Assembly: GCF_013201665.1 (NCBI RefSeq)
Contig: NZ_CP053840.1
Coordinates: 868,001-932,000 of the forward strand
Length of the DNA stretch: 64,000 bases
Source: Arcobacter venerupis
GTDB taxonomy: Bacteria > Campylobacterota > Campylobacteria > Campylobacterales > Arcobacteraceae
Direction of reading: 5' to 3'
Shown piece by piece: positions 19,651 through 28,852 of this stretch (position 1 is the stretch's first letter; each line of letters opens with the position of its first letter). A program made the translations under genes and the position numbers. The notes under the pieces are model-generated. The model searched no databases, had not been told where the DNA came from, and saw only the letters and a list, made by a program, of their open reading frames with translations.

Positions 19651-20631
19651 ATGGCAAAAAATAATTTAATTAGCGGATCAATTTGGGATGAGTACTCAAA
19701 TCAAGTTGTAAATAGAATGAATAATCCAAAACACCAAGGTGAAATCACAGAAGAAAGAGCAGCTGAATTAGGAGCAAAACTAATCGTTGCAGATTTTGGA
19801 GCTGAATCATGTGGTGATGCTGTAAGACTTTATTGGGCGGTTGAAGAATCAACAGATAAAATCTTAGAATCAAAATTCAAATCTTTTGGTTGTGGTACTG
19901 CAATCGCATCTTCAGATGTTATGGCAGAACTTTGTATTGGAAAAACAGTTGATGAAGCTGTAAAAATTACAAATATTGATGTTGAATTTGCTTTAAGAGA
20001 TAATGCAGATACACCAGCAGTTCCACCTCAAAAAATGCACTGTTCAGTTATGGCTTATGATGTTATCAAAAAAGCAGCAGCTGATTATAAAGGTGTTGAT
20101 ATGGATTCTTTTGAAGAAGAACAAATCATTTGTGAATGTGCAAGGGTTTCATTAGCAACTTTAAAAGATGTAATTAGAATTAATAAATTAACAACAGTTG
20201 AGCAAATTACTGATTATACAAAAGCTGGTGCATTTTGTAAATCATGTATTAAACCAGGCGGACATGAAGCTAAAGATATTTATTTAGTAGATATTTTAAA
20301 AGACATGACAGCTGAAATGGAACAAGAAAAATTAAAAACAGCAGCAGACGCAAGTGCATCTGGTGAATTAACATTTGATAAAATGACATTAGTTCAAAGA
20401 ATTAAAGCTATTGATTCTATATTAGATTCAGATATTAGACCAATGCTTGTAATGGATGGTGGAAATATGGAAATTATTGATATCAAAGAAAACTTACCTC
20501 ATTATGATTTATATATCAGATATTTAGGTTCTTGTTCTGGATGTTCGTCTGGAAGTTCAGGAACTTTATATGCAATCGAATCTGTATTACAACAAAAAAT
20601 TGATGAAAACTTAAGAGTTTTACCAATTTAA
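19651..20631 (+). CDS. nifU: NifU Fe-S scaffold, three-domain form
   Basis: Scaffold for Fe-S cluster assembly, 326 residues. The N-terminal IscU-like domain has the three cluster ligands Cys54, Cys81 and Cys131. The central BFD-like [2Fe-2S] domain has Cys161, Cys163, Cys196 and Cys199 (ICECAR...FCKSCI). The C-terminal Nfu domain has Cys295 and Cys298 (GSCSGCSSGSSG). This layout is that of nitrogen-fixer NifU and of the general Fe-S system in Helicobacter and Campylobacter. It is co-transcribed with nifS and ends at a strong terminator. Confidence 0.95.
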   Translation: MAKNNLISGSIWDEYSNQVVNRMNNPKHQGEITEERAAELGAKLIVADFGAESCGDAVRLYWAVEESTDKILESKFKSFGCGTAIASSDVMAELCIGKTVDEAVKITNIDVEFALRDNADTPAVPPQKMHCSVMAYDVIKKAAADYKGVDMDSFEEEQIICECARVSLATLKDVIRINKLTTVEQITDYTKAGAFCKSCIKPGGHEAKDIYLVDILKDMTAEMEQEKLKTAADASASGELTFDKMTLVQRIKAIDSILDSDIRPMLVMDGGNMEIIDIKENLPHYDLYIRYLGSCSGCSSGSSGTLYAIESVLQQKIDENLRVLPI

Positions 20632-20653
20632 TTTTTTCAAAAATAGAAAATAT

Positions 20654-20687
20654 AAAAGGCTCGTGCAAGTTGCATGAGCCTTTTTTT
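20654..20687 (+). terminator. Rho-independent terminator after nifU
   Basis: 14-bp stem with one G-T pair (AAAAGGCTCGTGCA/TGCATGAGCCTTTT), 3-base loop and a run of seven T. It also faces the end of the leftward lysE-type gene. Confidence 0.9.
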
Positions 20688-21315
20688 ATAGATTATAAAG
20701 AATAGTAATTGCCACAAAACTTAAGAAAAGGGCAGAGACTTTTTCTATTAAACTAATATAATTATTAAAAATCCTTTTTACATTTTCCAAACTAATTATA
20801 TACACAATAAATATATCCCAAAGTAATACTGCCAAAAACATCCAAACTGCATAAATTGTTTGAATAAAATAGGGTGTAGATTTTTCAACAGTGATTGAAA
20901 ACATAGTAAAATAAAAAATAAAGTTTTTTGGATTTAATATTGCACTTAAAAATCCTTTAATAAAATCGTTAACTAATCTACTGTTTTTTTCATGTTTAAT
21001 AGAATTTTCAAATAAATCCCTTTTTCTTGAATTAATCAAATAATATGAAATATAAAACAGATAAATACTTCCCAAAATCTTTAGAGAATTAAATACATAA
21101 ATATTTTCTTTTATAATCATAATTCCAAAAAGTGCCAATAATATATAAAGCAAATTTGAAATGGCAATACCAAAAGCTGTAATAATTCCAGCTTTTTTTC
21201 CATATTTTAGTGTTGAATTTATAATAATAAAAAAATCAACGCCAGGGCTTATTAGCGCTAAAAAATGAGCAATTGCCAAAAGCAAAAAATCTTGTAAATA
21301 TAGTTGTAAATCCAT
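20686..21315 (-). CDS. LysE/RhtB family exporter
   Basis: Inner-membrane protein of 209 residues with about six helices. It carries the N-terminal LysE signature LISPGVDFFIIINSTLKYGKKAGI and then GIAISNLLYILLALFG. The family exports amino acids or related small molecules; which one cannot be told. SD AAAGGA precedes the ATG. The next gene upstream on the same strand (44 bases) encodes an AraC-type regulator, a common pairing for this exporter family. Confidence 0.9.
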   Translation of the reverse strand: MDLQLYLQDFLLLAIAHFLALISPGVDFFIIINSTLKYGKKAGIITAFGIAISNLLYILLALFGIMIIKENIYVFNSLKILGSIYLFYISYYLINSRKRDLFENSIKHEKNSRLVNDFIKGFLSAILNPKNFIFYFTMFSITVEKSTPYFIQTIYAVWMFLAVLLWDIFIVYIISLENVKRIFNNYISLIEKVSALFLSFVAITILYNL

Positions 21316-21359
21316 AAAATTCCTTTAAAAAAAGGATTGTATGAAAATCTAAAAATTAA

Positions 21360-22166
21360 TTATTGTACAAAATTGTCTTGGTATTGTTTTGGAGTAATTG
21401 CAACAATCTTTTTGAAATTTCTATGAAAATGGCTTTGGTCAAAAAAACCACACTCAAGTGCAGTTTGTGAAATACTCATTCTACTTTTTAATAAATCTTT
21501 TGCAAATTCAATTTTTAGATTTATAAAATATGAATGAACAGGAATATTTAGCTCTTTTTTAAAAAGTTTAGTTATATAAAAAGTTGAAAGATTAAACTCT
21601 TTTGATAAGTCACTTAAACTAATATCTTCTTTTATATTTGTGTGAAGAAACTTTGTAATATTAGTAATAATCGAAGAATCTTTTATCTCAATAACAAAAG
21701 TGCTATTGTACTTTTTGTATAAAGAAGTGAAAAAATCAATTAAAAAATACTCTTTTTTCGAAACTAGAGCATTTGAAAATAGTAGTTCACATAATTTTAT
21801 AAATTTGTTATAAGTTGTTTTATTGTTTATTAACTCTTTTTGAAAGGGAATAAATTCTTTTATATTTGGAAAAATACTTTTTTGGATATTAAAACACCAA
21901 TCCTTTGACAAATATAACATATATAATTTATTTGCAATTTTGTTGTTACTATTACAACTATGTATTGTATTTGGATTTATTATTGCCACTTGATTTTTTG
22001 AAAGGCTAAAACTCTTATTTTTATTTATATAAGTTCTTTGGCCATTTAATATAGCTCCAATTGATAAACTATTGTGAATATGCTCTTTATAACAATTATT
22101 TGAATTTGAGTATCTAAGTTCTAAATATTCTAGTTTTTTATGGGTAAAATATAGTGTTTTATTCAT
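21360..22166 (-). CDS. AraC family transcriptional regulator
   Basis: DNA-binding regulator of 268 residues. An N-terminal cupin sensor (about 15-80: HIHNSLSIGAILNGQRTYIN, NQVAIINPNTIHSCN) is followed by a C-terminal pair of helix-turn-helix motifs (about 170-265: DISLSDLSKEFNLSTFYITKLFK and SISQTALECGFFDQSHFHRNFKK). It ends ITPKQYQ, as is usual. It probably controls the LysE exporter directly downstream. Ligand unknown, perhaps an amino acid. Confidence 0.9.
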   Translation of the reverse strand: MNKTLYFTHKKLEYLELRYSNSNNCYKEHIHNSLSIGAILNGQRTYINKNKSFSLSKNQVAIINPNTIHSCNSNNKIANKLYMLYLSKDWCFNIQKSIFPNIKEFIPFQKELINNKTTYNKFIKLCELLFSNALVSKKEYFLIDFFTSLYKKYNSTFVIEIKDSSIITNITKFLHTNIKEDISLSDLSKEFNLSTFYITKLFKKELNIPVHSYFINLKIEFAKDLLKSRMSISQTALECGFFDQSHFHRNFKKIVAITPKQYQDNFVQ

Positions 22167-22286
22167 GATTAAGACTTTCTTTAATTAGATGTAGTGTATT
22201 CATATATTTATTAAAAATTAATTAGTATAATAATCTATTAATTATTTTATTCTATTATGTAGTTATAAAAAAGTAAGGAGTTGTAA

Positions 22287-22925
22287 ATGTTTGCAATATA
22301 TAATAATCCTGATGTTGATTTTAAAGGTACAAATAATGATTTATATGCTCTAAAAGATGTGGCAAGAGTTAATAAAACTTACTTAAACCCAGATGAGCAA
22401 ACTTTTGATAATCTTATAAAACATCAGAATAATGAGAAACAACATAATGATTCAATTAACGAGGCTTTAAATTCATATAAGAAAATGGCTAAAATTGATA
22501 CCTCTGAAATGATATTTCATGTAAAAGATATTATGACAAAAGATTGTGTTTATATTGACTCAATATCAACTATTCAAGAAGTTTATGATGTAATGGAAGA
22601 GTTTAAAATTAAACAGTTACCAATTGCAACTTTTGGTAAAAAAATATTAGGAATGATAGATAAAGAGATAATTTTAAATCTTTTGATGAATGATATAGAA
22701 AATAGTAAAAATATTTTAGAAAAAAAGATTGAAGATATATACATACCACAACTAATTACAGCTGACCCAATAACTGATATAAGAAGAGTTGCAAAAGTAA
22801 TGGTTGATTTCAAATTACATGCTGTTCCTATTGTTGATGAAAATGATATTTTAATTGGAATTGTTTCAAAAACAGATATTATAAAAGCTATATCACATAT
22901 TCCTCATTTGCAACTTTGGTCATAA
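22287..22925 (+). CDS. Tandem CBS-domain protein
   Basis: A 212-residue cytoplasmic protein. The first 75 residues are of unknown fold. Two CBS domains follow: about 83-135 (VKDIMTKDCVYIDSISTIQEV) and 150-208 (TADPITDIRRVAKVMVDFKLHAVPIVDENDILIGIVSKTDI). CBS pairs bind adenine nucleotides and sense energy state. There is no attached enzyme or channel domain, so it likely regulates a partner protein. SD taaggag is strong. It is divergent from the AraC gene; no functional link to argH downstream is evident. Confidence 0.88.
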   Translation: MFAIYNNPDVDFKGTNNDLYALKDVARVNKTYLNPDEQTFDNLIKHQNNEKQHNDSINEALNSYKKMAKIDTSEMIFHVKDIMTKDCVYIDSISTIQEVYDVMEEFKIKQLPIATFGKKILGMIDKEIILNLLMNDIENSKNILEKKIEDIYIPQLITADPITDIRRVAKVMVDFKLHAVPIVDENDILIGIVSKTDIIKAISHIPHLQLWS

Positions 22926-22958
22926 CCAAACTTTGATGTGTTGAACTAATATCACTTG

Positions 22959-22988
22959 TGTTATAATGTTGCCTTAATTTTAAGGCAA
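22959..22988 (+). promoter_or_regulatory. argH promoter with hairpin at the transcription start
   Basis: TGTTATAAT (22959-22967) is a perfect extended -10. Directly after it TTGCCTTAA-TT-TTAAGGCAA (22969-22988) forms a 9-bp palindrome spanning the predicted start of transcription, a natural place for an operator or a stabilising 5' hairpin. Confidence 0.65.
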
Positions 22989-23010
22989 TATTATAATTTT
23001 AGGGAAATCA

Positions 23011-24399
23011 ATGGCAAATCAAAACAATCAAATTTTAAAAAATACAAATGCTCAAATATTAGATGAATTTAATGCTTCAATAATGTTTGATAAAGAGCTT
23101 TATGCACAAGATATCAGAGGTTCAATTGCTCACTCACAAATGTTAGCAGAACAAGGTATTTTAACTATTGAAGAACAAAAAGCAATTGAAACTGGACTTT
23201 TACAAGTAAAAAATGAGATTGAAAGCGGAGAGTTTAAATTTTCACTTGCATATGAAGATATTCATATGGCAGTTGAAACAAGACTTACTGAAATCATAGG
23301 AGAGCCAGGAAAAAGACTTCACACTGCACGAAGCAGAAATGACCAAGTAGCAACAGATTTTAGACTTTATGTTCAAGATAAATCATTAAGTATAAAAGCA
23401 CAATTAAAAGAGCTAGTTGATACTTTTGTGTCTGTTGCATCAAAACATACAACTACACTAATCCCTGGCATGACTCACTTACAACATGCTCAACCTCTTA
23501 ATTTTGGTTATCATTTGTTAGCTTATGCAAATATGTTTAAAAGAGATTTTGAAAGATTTGAAAGTTCTTATGAAAGAAATAACTATTGTCCTTTAGGAAG
23601 TGCTGCACTTGCAGGAACTCCACATAATATAAATAGAGAGTCAACTTCAGAAAAATTAGGATTTAATTCTCCAACAGCACATGCTATGGATACAGTTTCA
23701 GATAGAGATTTTGCCCTAGAAATTTTATTTAATATAAGTACAGCAATGATGCATATAAGTAGAATTGCAGAAGAACTTATTTTATGGTCATCTTATGAAT
23801 TCCAATTTGTAAGAATGAGTGATGAATATGCAACAACAAGCTCAATTATGCCACAAAAGAAAAACCCAGATGTTCCTGAATTATTAAGAGGAAAAACTGG
23901 TCGAGTTTATGGAAATCTTATTTCACTTCTTACTGTTATGAAAGGTTTACCACTTGCATATAATAAAGATACACAAGAAGATAAAGAGGGAGTTTTTGAT
24001 TCAGTTAAAACTATGGAAATTTCTATTTCTATTTTAAATGAAGTAATAAAAACTATGATTGTTAATGTAGATAAAATGCAAAATGCTTGTAAAATTGGAC
24101 ATTTGAGTGCAACTGATTTTGCTGATTATTTAGTTCAAAAACAAAATATGCCATTTAGAACAGCTTATTATTTAACAAAAGATGTAGTTTCAAAAGCAAA
24201 TAGTTTAAATAAAGATATTAGTGAATTAAATATTGATGAAATAAGAAGCTCAAATGAAGAGTTAAAAGATATTAATGAAGAAATTTTAATGTTTTTAGAT
24301 TTAAGAAACTCTATGAATGCAAGAACATCATTAGGTGGGACATCAACAAGTCAAACACTTAGTCAAATAGAAGTTTTTAAAAATTGGTTAAATAGATAG
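23011..24399 (+). CDS. argH: Argininosuccinate lyase
   Basis: Cytoplasmic enzyme that splits argininosuccinate into arginine and fumarate in arginine synthesis. The 462 residues include [17 protein letters not shown], the catalytic His segment [14 protein letters not shown], and the fumarase/aspartase signature [21 protein letters not shown] with the catalytic Ser loop. SD tagggaa precedes the ATG. It stands alone, transcribed from its own extended -10 promoter and closed by a terminator at 24406. argC is about 2 kb further on. Confidence 0.96.
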   Translation: MANQNNQILKNTNAQILDEFNASIMFDKELYAQDIRGSIAHSQMLAEQGILTIEEQKAIETGLLQVKNEIESGEFKFSLAYEDIHMAVETRLTEIIGEPGKRLHTARSRNDQVATDFRLYVQDKSLSIKAQLKELVDTFVSVASKHTTTLIPGMTHLQHAQPLNFGYHLLAYANMFKRDFERFESSYERNNYCPLGSAALAGTPHNINRESTSEKLGFNSPTAHAMDTVSDRDFALEILFNISTAMMHISRIAEELILWSSYEFQFVRMSDEYATTSSIMPQKKNPDVPELLRGKTGRVYGNLISLLTVMKGLPLAYNKDTQEDKEGVFDSVKTMEISISILNEVIKTMIVNVDKMQNACKIGHLSATDFADYLVQKQNMPFRTAYYLTKDVVSKANSLNKDISELNIDEIRSSNEELKDINEEILMFLDLRNSMNARTSLGGTSTSQTLSQIEVFKNWLNR

Positions 24400-24405
24400 A
24401 AAAAG

Positions 24406-24432
24406 AATAAGATGAGGAAATCTCATCTTATT
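24406..24432. terminator. Bidirectional terminator between argH and cheV
   Basis: Perfect 11-bp stem AATAAGATGAG/CTCATCTTATT with a 5-base loop, placed between convergent genes, with T-rich ends on both sides. Confidence 0.8.
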
Positions 24433-24441
24433 TATGAAAAG

Positions 24442-25350
24442 TTATCTTAGTAAGAATTTTTTTGTTAATTTAAATAGATTTGAAATATCAGTTTTTCCAA
24501 CAAATCCATCAACACCTACTTGACTCATTTTCCCTCTTACAGCATCTGTTGTCATTGAAGAGTTTACGATAACCGGAATATGTGCTAAGTTTTTATTGTT
24601 TTTAATAAATGAAGCAACTTGGTAACCATCAGTTCCTGGCATTTCAATATCAGTAATTACCATACCAATTTTATCTGGATTTAACTCTTCTAATCTTTTT
24701 ATTAAAAGTGTTCCATTTGCATAAATTTCATAATCAAGTCCAGATTCTTCAAAGAATTTACTTAAAACTTCTCTTGCAACTCCTGAATCTTCTGCTGCTA
24801 AGATTATTTTTTCTGAATGAAGTTTTTCATCAACATATTTTTTAACTTCATCTGAACCATCATCTGTCCAGTGAATATCTCTTAATAGTTGTTCAGCATT
24901 AAATACAGTACAAAGTTCATCTTTATTATTTACTTTTACATAAGTTGTATAAGTGATTTTTGAATTTGTTTCTTCCGTATGTCTTAATTCTTGAGTAGTT
25001 TTTTCAACAATATCAAGCATATCTTTTACAAGGAAACCAATTTTTTTATGATTAAATTCACAAAAGATGATAAGTTTGTAATCTTTTACTTCTAAGGCTG
25101 GAAGTCCAAGCCAAGCATCAAGATTAATTAAAGTTACAGGTTCTCCTCTGATTGTTGCAATTCCTGCAATAACGTTTGAATCTTTTGGAGTGTCATTAAC
25201 TGCAACTTCTTCAGTAATTATAAAAGCCTTAACTTTTGCTATATTAATTGCGTAAATATTACTATGACCAGTGTAAAATACAGCTAATTGTTGAACATTT
25301 CTAAGATGTCCTTGAGTCATTTGTTCAACACTACTACTAATACCGCTCAT
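24442..25350 (-). CDS. cheV: CheV chemotaxis coupling protein
   Basis: Couples chemoreceptors to the CheA kinase and tunes adaptation. The 302-residue protein has a CheW-like domain (about 20-165, NIYAINIAKVKAFI, IATIRGEPVTLINLDAWLGLP) followed by a receiver domain (about 178-300). In the receiver, EDSGVAREVL gives the acidic pocket, VITDIEMPGTDGYQV the phospho-acceptor Asp, and the usual Thr/Ser and Lys are present (NSSMTTD, VGKTD). SD AAAAGGA supports the start. No other chemotaxis genes are nearby. Confidence 0.94.
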   Translation of the reverse strand: MSGISSSVEQMTQGHLRNVQQLAVFYTGHSNIYAINIAKVKAFIITEEVAVNDTPKDSNVIAGIATIRGEPVTLINLDAWLGLPALEVKDYKLIIFCEFNHKKIGFLVKDMLDIVEKTTQELRHTEETNSKITYTTYVKVNNKDELCTVFNAEQLLRDIHWTDDGSDEVKKYVDEKLHSEKIILAAEDSGVAREVLSKFFEESGLDYEIYANGTLLIKRLEELNPDKIGMVITDIEMPGTDGYQVASFIKNNKNLAHIPVIVNSSMTTDAVRGKMSQVGVDGFVGKTDISNLFKLTKKFLLR

Positions 25351-25413
25351 GAGAATCCTTTTTTAAGTATAAGTTAATTATTATATATCTTTTAAACTTT
25401 GAGTAACTTTAAG

Positions 25414-26064
25414 TTATTTTTGAAATTTAGCTAGTAATTTTTGAATAGTTACCGAAGCCATCATTAATCCAAATGAACCAGTTACTCCCTCGAAACTTCC
25501 CTTCTCTAGGCACATTGGTAACTCTGAAGAAAAAATTACTTTGAACTTTTTCTTGAACCCTTGAGCTTTAAGTTCAGTTCTTATTTTTTTTATAAAGGGG
25601 TCATTGTATGTGTCCCAAATAGAAATATATTCTATTTTTGATGGATCAATTCTTTTTGCTCCACCACTAGTACTAATAATCTTTGTAAAATGTTTTTTTA
25701 TTAGATGAACTTTTGGTTTAACATCATCAATTGCATCTAAAATATAATCATATGATGAAAAATCAAAATTGTCAATCCATTCGGGTGTAATTTTTAAATG
25801 AATGGGTGTAACTTCAGGATATTTTTCCTTTAAAGCTTCAACTTTTATTCTTCCAATATTTCCAATACTTCCCATTTGTCTATTTAAATTTGATTCTTCA
25901 TAAGTGTCAAAATCAACTATGGTAATATTTTTAATTCCAGTATTGTAAAGTGCATCTAAAGCAAAACTTCCAACACCACCAACACCTAAAAGTATTAGTT
26001 TAACATCTTTGAATTTTTCAAAAACATCATCACCAAATAGCTTTTTTGTTCTGTCATATTTCAT
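25414..26064 (-). CDS. ThiF/HesA family E1-like enzyme (TcdA-like)
   Basis: E1-like adenylating enzyme of 216 residues with the nucleotide-binding loop LGVGGVGSFALDAL (about 27-40), then VDFDTYEESNLNRQ with the ATP-contacting Arg. The best fit is TcdA/CsdL, which cyclises the tRNA modification t6A at A37. The sequence is about 50 residues shorter than E. coli TcdA and lacks its C-terminal extension. MoeB/ThiF is less likely because no CxxC zinc pairs are seen. No thiamine or molybdopterin genes adjoin it. Confidence 0.82.
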   Translation of the reverse strand: MKYDRTKKLFGDDVFEKFKDVKLILLGVGGVGSFALDALYNTGIKNITIVDFDTYEESNLNRQMGSIGNIGRIKVEALKEKYPEVTPIHLKITPEWIDNFDFSSYDYILDAIDDVKPKVHLIKKHFTKIISTSGGAKRIDPSKIEYISIWDTYNDPFIKKIRTELKAQGFKKKFKVIFSSELPMCLEKGSFEGVTGSFGLMMASVTIQKLLAKFQK

Positions 26065-26125
26065 CTAAACTTCTCTTTTACTATTTTTAGGTATTATATC
26101 ATAAATTAATTTATTGGAGATGTTG

Positions 26126-26611
26126 ATGGATAAAGAACCAATGACGCTAGCTGGATACAACAAAATTACAGGTGATTTAGAGTTCTTAAAAAAAACAGAG
26201 AGACCTGAAACTGTAATTGCTTTAGAAGAAGCTAGACAATTAGGAGATTTAAAAGAGAACGCTGAATATCACTCTGCAAAAGAAAAATTAGCATTAATTG
26301 ATTCTCAAGTTGCAGAATTAAATGCAGTTATCTCAAAAGCAGTAATTATCGATCCTTCAACTCTTCCACATAACAAAGTAAGTTTTGGTTCAACTGTTAG
26401 TTTAGTTGATTCAAATACAGAAGAAGAATTTACTTATATGATAGTTGGTGGAGTTGAGTCAAATGCAGAAAAGGGAATGATTTCATTTAATTCACCCTTA
26501 GCAAAACAACTTATGGGGAAAGAAGAGGGTGATGAAGTTAGAGCTACTCTTCCTGGTGGTGTTAAAACTTTTGAAGTTTTAGGTGTATGTTATAAAGAGA
26601 TAGTATTGTAA
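26126..26611 (+). CDS. greA: Transcription elongation factor GreA
   Basis: Stimulates cleavage of backtracked RNA in RNA polymerase. From the ATG at 26126 it is 161 residues. An N-terminal coiled coil comes first, with the tip motif EEARQLGDLKENAEYHSAKEKL (catalytic acidic residues), then the FKBP-like C-terminal domain (about 85-161, NSPLAKQLMGKEEGDEV). The start is set at MDKEPMT because the SD TTGGAG lies six bases upstream; earlier in-frame TTG and ATG codons overlap that SD. Its stop overlaps the argC start by one base. Confidence 0.95.
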   Translation: MDKEPMTLAGYNKITGDLEFLKKTERPETVIALEEARQLGDLKENAEYHSAKEKLALIDSQVAELNAVISKAVIIDPSTLPHNKVSFGSTVSLVDSNTEEEFTYMIVGGVESNAEKGMISFNSPLAKQLMGKEEGDEVRATLPGGVKTFEVLGVCYKEIVL

Positions 26612-27615
26612 TGAACGTTGCGATTATTGGTGCTAGTGGTTATACTGGTTTAGAACTAATAAAAATTTTAATTAATCATCCAAAATTTAATATCTCTTAT
26701 ATTGCAAATTCAACGGGAGATATAAATGTTCAAGATTTACATCCTTGTTTGAAAAATGTAATAAATATTGATGTTAGTTTGGCAAATGCCAATGAAGTAT
26801 CAAAAATTGCAGATTTAGCATTTTTAGCACTTCCCCACAAAACTTCTATGACTTTTACAAAAGAGCTTTTAAAGCTTGGTGTAAAAGTTGTAGATTTAAG
26901 TGCTGATTATAGATTAGAATTAGAAACTTATGAAGAACATTATTGTGAACATACAGATAAAGAACATATAAAAGATGCTGTTTATGGATTACCTGAATAT
27001 TTCAAAGAAGATATTAAAACTGCAAATTTAATCGCAAATCCAGGTTGTTATCCAACCGCTTCATTATTAGCATTATTGCCTTTTGTTGATTATATAGATG
27101 CAGATGCTCCAATTTTTATAGATGCAAAATCAGGTGTTAGTGGGGCAGGAAAGAATCCAAGTGAAACAACACACTATTGCCAAATAAATGATAATGTTCA
27201 TGCTTATAATCCTTTTAAACATAGACATATGCCAGAGATTCATGAAAAAGTTAGAATTCTAAAAGGTAAAGATGTTTCTATTAACTTCGTACCTCATTTA
27301 TTACCTTTAACAAGAGGAATGTTAGTATCAGTTTTTGCAACACTAAAAGATGATATTGATGTAAATGAAGTTTTAAATAATGCGTATAAAGATTGCGAGT
27401 TTATAAGACTTAGAGATAAACCAGTTGATGTAAAATCAGTTGCAGGAACAAACTTTTGTGATTTATTTAGTGCAAAAAATGGTAAAGCACTATTTGTAAG
27501 TTCTGCCATTGATAATCTTCTAAGAGGTGCATCTTCTCAAGCTGTAGTAAATGCAAATCTTTTATGTGGGTATGAAGAATATGAAGGAATTCCAAAAATA
27601 GCCTATGTACCTTAA
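26611..27615 (+). CDS. argC: N-acetyl-gamma-glutamyl-phosphate reductase
   Basis: NADPH-dependent reductase of arginine synthesis, 334 residues. It has the N-terminal Rossmann motif IIGASGYTGLELI, the active-site Cys in NPGCYPTASLLAL, and the catalytic His region HRHMPEIHEK. It is joined to greA by a TAATG junction and overlaps the next gene by 11 bases. With argH 2 kb upstream it shows that the cell makes arginine, although the arg genes are scattered. Confidence 0.95.
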   Translation: MNVAIIGASGYTGLELIKILINHPKFNISYIANSTGDINVQDLHPCLKNVINIDVSLANANEVSKIADLAFLALPHKTSMTFTKELLKLGVKVVDLSADYRLELETYEEHYCEHTDKEHIKDAVYGLPEYFKEDIKTANLIANPGCYPTASLLALLPFVDYIDADAPIFIDAKSGVSGAGKNPSETTHYCQINDNVHAYNPFKHRHMPEIHEKVRILKGKDVSINFVPHLLPLTRGMLVSVFATLKDDIDVNEVLNNAYKDCEFIRLRDKPVDVKSVAGTNFCDLFSAKNGKALFVSSAIDNLLRGASSQAVVNANLLCGYEEYEGIPKIAYVP

Positions 27616-28303
27616 TATTAAACAAGGAGCTATTTTTGTAGCTGACTCTCACTATAATAAAAAAAATAGAGAATTTTTAATTTTTTTAGAAAAATTAGAT
27701 AAAAAATATATAGAAACATCTCAACTTTTTTTGATGGGAGATATGATAGATTTTATCTCTGGAGAGTGTAAATATTTTATTAAAGAAAATAGTGATGTAA
27801 TAGAACTTTTAAATAAATTATCAGAACAAATAGAAATAATCTATTTAGAAGGAAATCATGATTTTAACTTGCAGACTCTTTTTCCAAATATAAATGTAAT
27901 AAAAAGAGAGAATCAACCTCTTATAGGAAAATTTGAGAATAAAAGTGTTTCTATTTCTCATGGAGATAATTTTATAAATTGGAAATATGATTTATATTGT
28001 AAGTTTGTAAGAAATAAAATATTTCTAAAATTTATGAACTTTATTGATGTAAATTATTTTATTTCAATAAAAATAGAAAATGCATTAGTGAAAAAAAATA
28101 TATGCCATACAATAAAAAATTTTGAACAAATAGTTTCAAATAGATTAAAAAATTATAATACGGACATCATAATTGAAGGACATTATCATCAAGGTAATAG
28201 ATATTTAATTGATGAAAAAGAGTATATAAATATTCACTCTCTTTGTTGTCAAAAATTATATACAAAAATTATAGAATCAAAATTTCAAGGAGAAAATATA
28301 TGA
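27605..28303 (+). CDS. LpxH-like metallophosphoesterase
   Basis: Calcineurin-like phosphoesterase of 232 residues. All metal-binding blocks are present: VADSHYN (D-x-H), MGDMIDF (GDxxD), LEGNHDF (GNHD), ISHGDN and IEGHYHQGN (GHxH). It most likely cleaves UDP-2,3-diacylglucosamine to lipid X in lipid A synthesis at the inner membrane, as assumed for epsilonproteobacterial relatives. The start overlaps argC, and a later SD-like aaggag has no start codon after it. The next gene starts in its stop (ATGA). Confidence 0.8.
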   Translation: MYLNIKQGAIFVADSHYNKKNREFLIFLEKLDKKYIETSQLFLMGDMIDFISGECKYFIKENSDVIELLNKLSEQIEIIYLEGNHDFNLQTLFPNINVIKRENQPLIGKFENKSVSISHGDNFINWKYDLYCKFVRNKIFLKFMNFIDVNYFISIKIENALVKKNICHTIKNFEQIVSNRLKNYNTDIIIEGHYHQGNRYLIDEKEYINIHSLCCQKLYTKIIESKFQGENI

Positions 28304-28842
28304 ATTTAGCTTTTTTGGGAGGAATTACTTTAATTGCTTTATTAGTTATTATAATGATAATTTTTTTATTACTTAAGGATACAAGTAGTAAAACTGATAA
28401 TTCTAAAAAATATAATTCAGTAGTAGAAGTCGTAAATTTAAATGATTTAACATTTCCAAAAAAAATAGGGGAAATGGATAATACATCATTATCAAAAGCT
28501 TGTAAATTTGTATTTGATTCTTACAAAGCTATAGATTATAAAAATAAATCAGCAAATAGTATGGACAAACAAGAGTGGCATACATGGCAAGTTTCAATGT
28601 TATTAGCTTTTTTAAAGGTTTATCCTGCTTTTTTTATTCCTTTTGATAAAAATTTATTTCATAATGTAATTTTAAATTTAAGTGATAGTCAGGTTGAAAA
28701 TGAGATGAGAAAAATTTTTAGAAAATATAAATATAATACAAATATAGAAAAAAATAGAGATGAATTAAGTAAAGACATAATGTGGTCAGGGCGAGAAGTT
28801 TCGATGATTCTTTATAGTATTATGTCAAATAAAAGATATTAA
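28300..28842 (+). CDS. Membrane-anchored protein, unknown function
   Basis: From the ATG at 28300 (SD aaggag, 4-base overlap with the previous stop) the protein has 180 residues. It begins with one strong hydrophobic helix (about 4-25, AFLGGITLIALLVIIMIIFLL) and continues as a soluble, mostly helical domain containing a Trp-rich patch (DKQEWHTWQVSMLLAFLKVYPAFF). I recognise no family. It lies between the LpxH-like enzyme and uvrB, closely packed with both. Confidence 0.75.
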   Translation: MNLAFLGGITLIALLVIIMIIFLLLKDTSSKTDNSKKYNSVVEVVNLNDLTFPKKIGEMDNTSLSKACKFVFDSYKAIDYKNKSANSMDKQEWHTWQVSMLLAFLKVYPAFFIPFDKNLFHNVILNLSDSQVENEMRKIFRKYKYNTNIEKNRDELSKDIMWSGREVSMILYSIMSNKRY

Positions 28843-28852
28843 GGAGTAAGCC

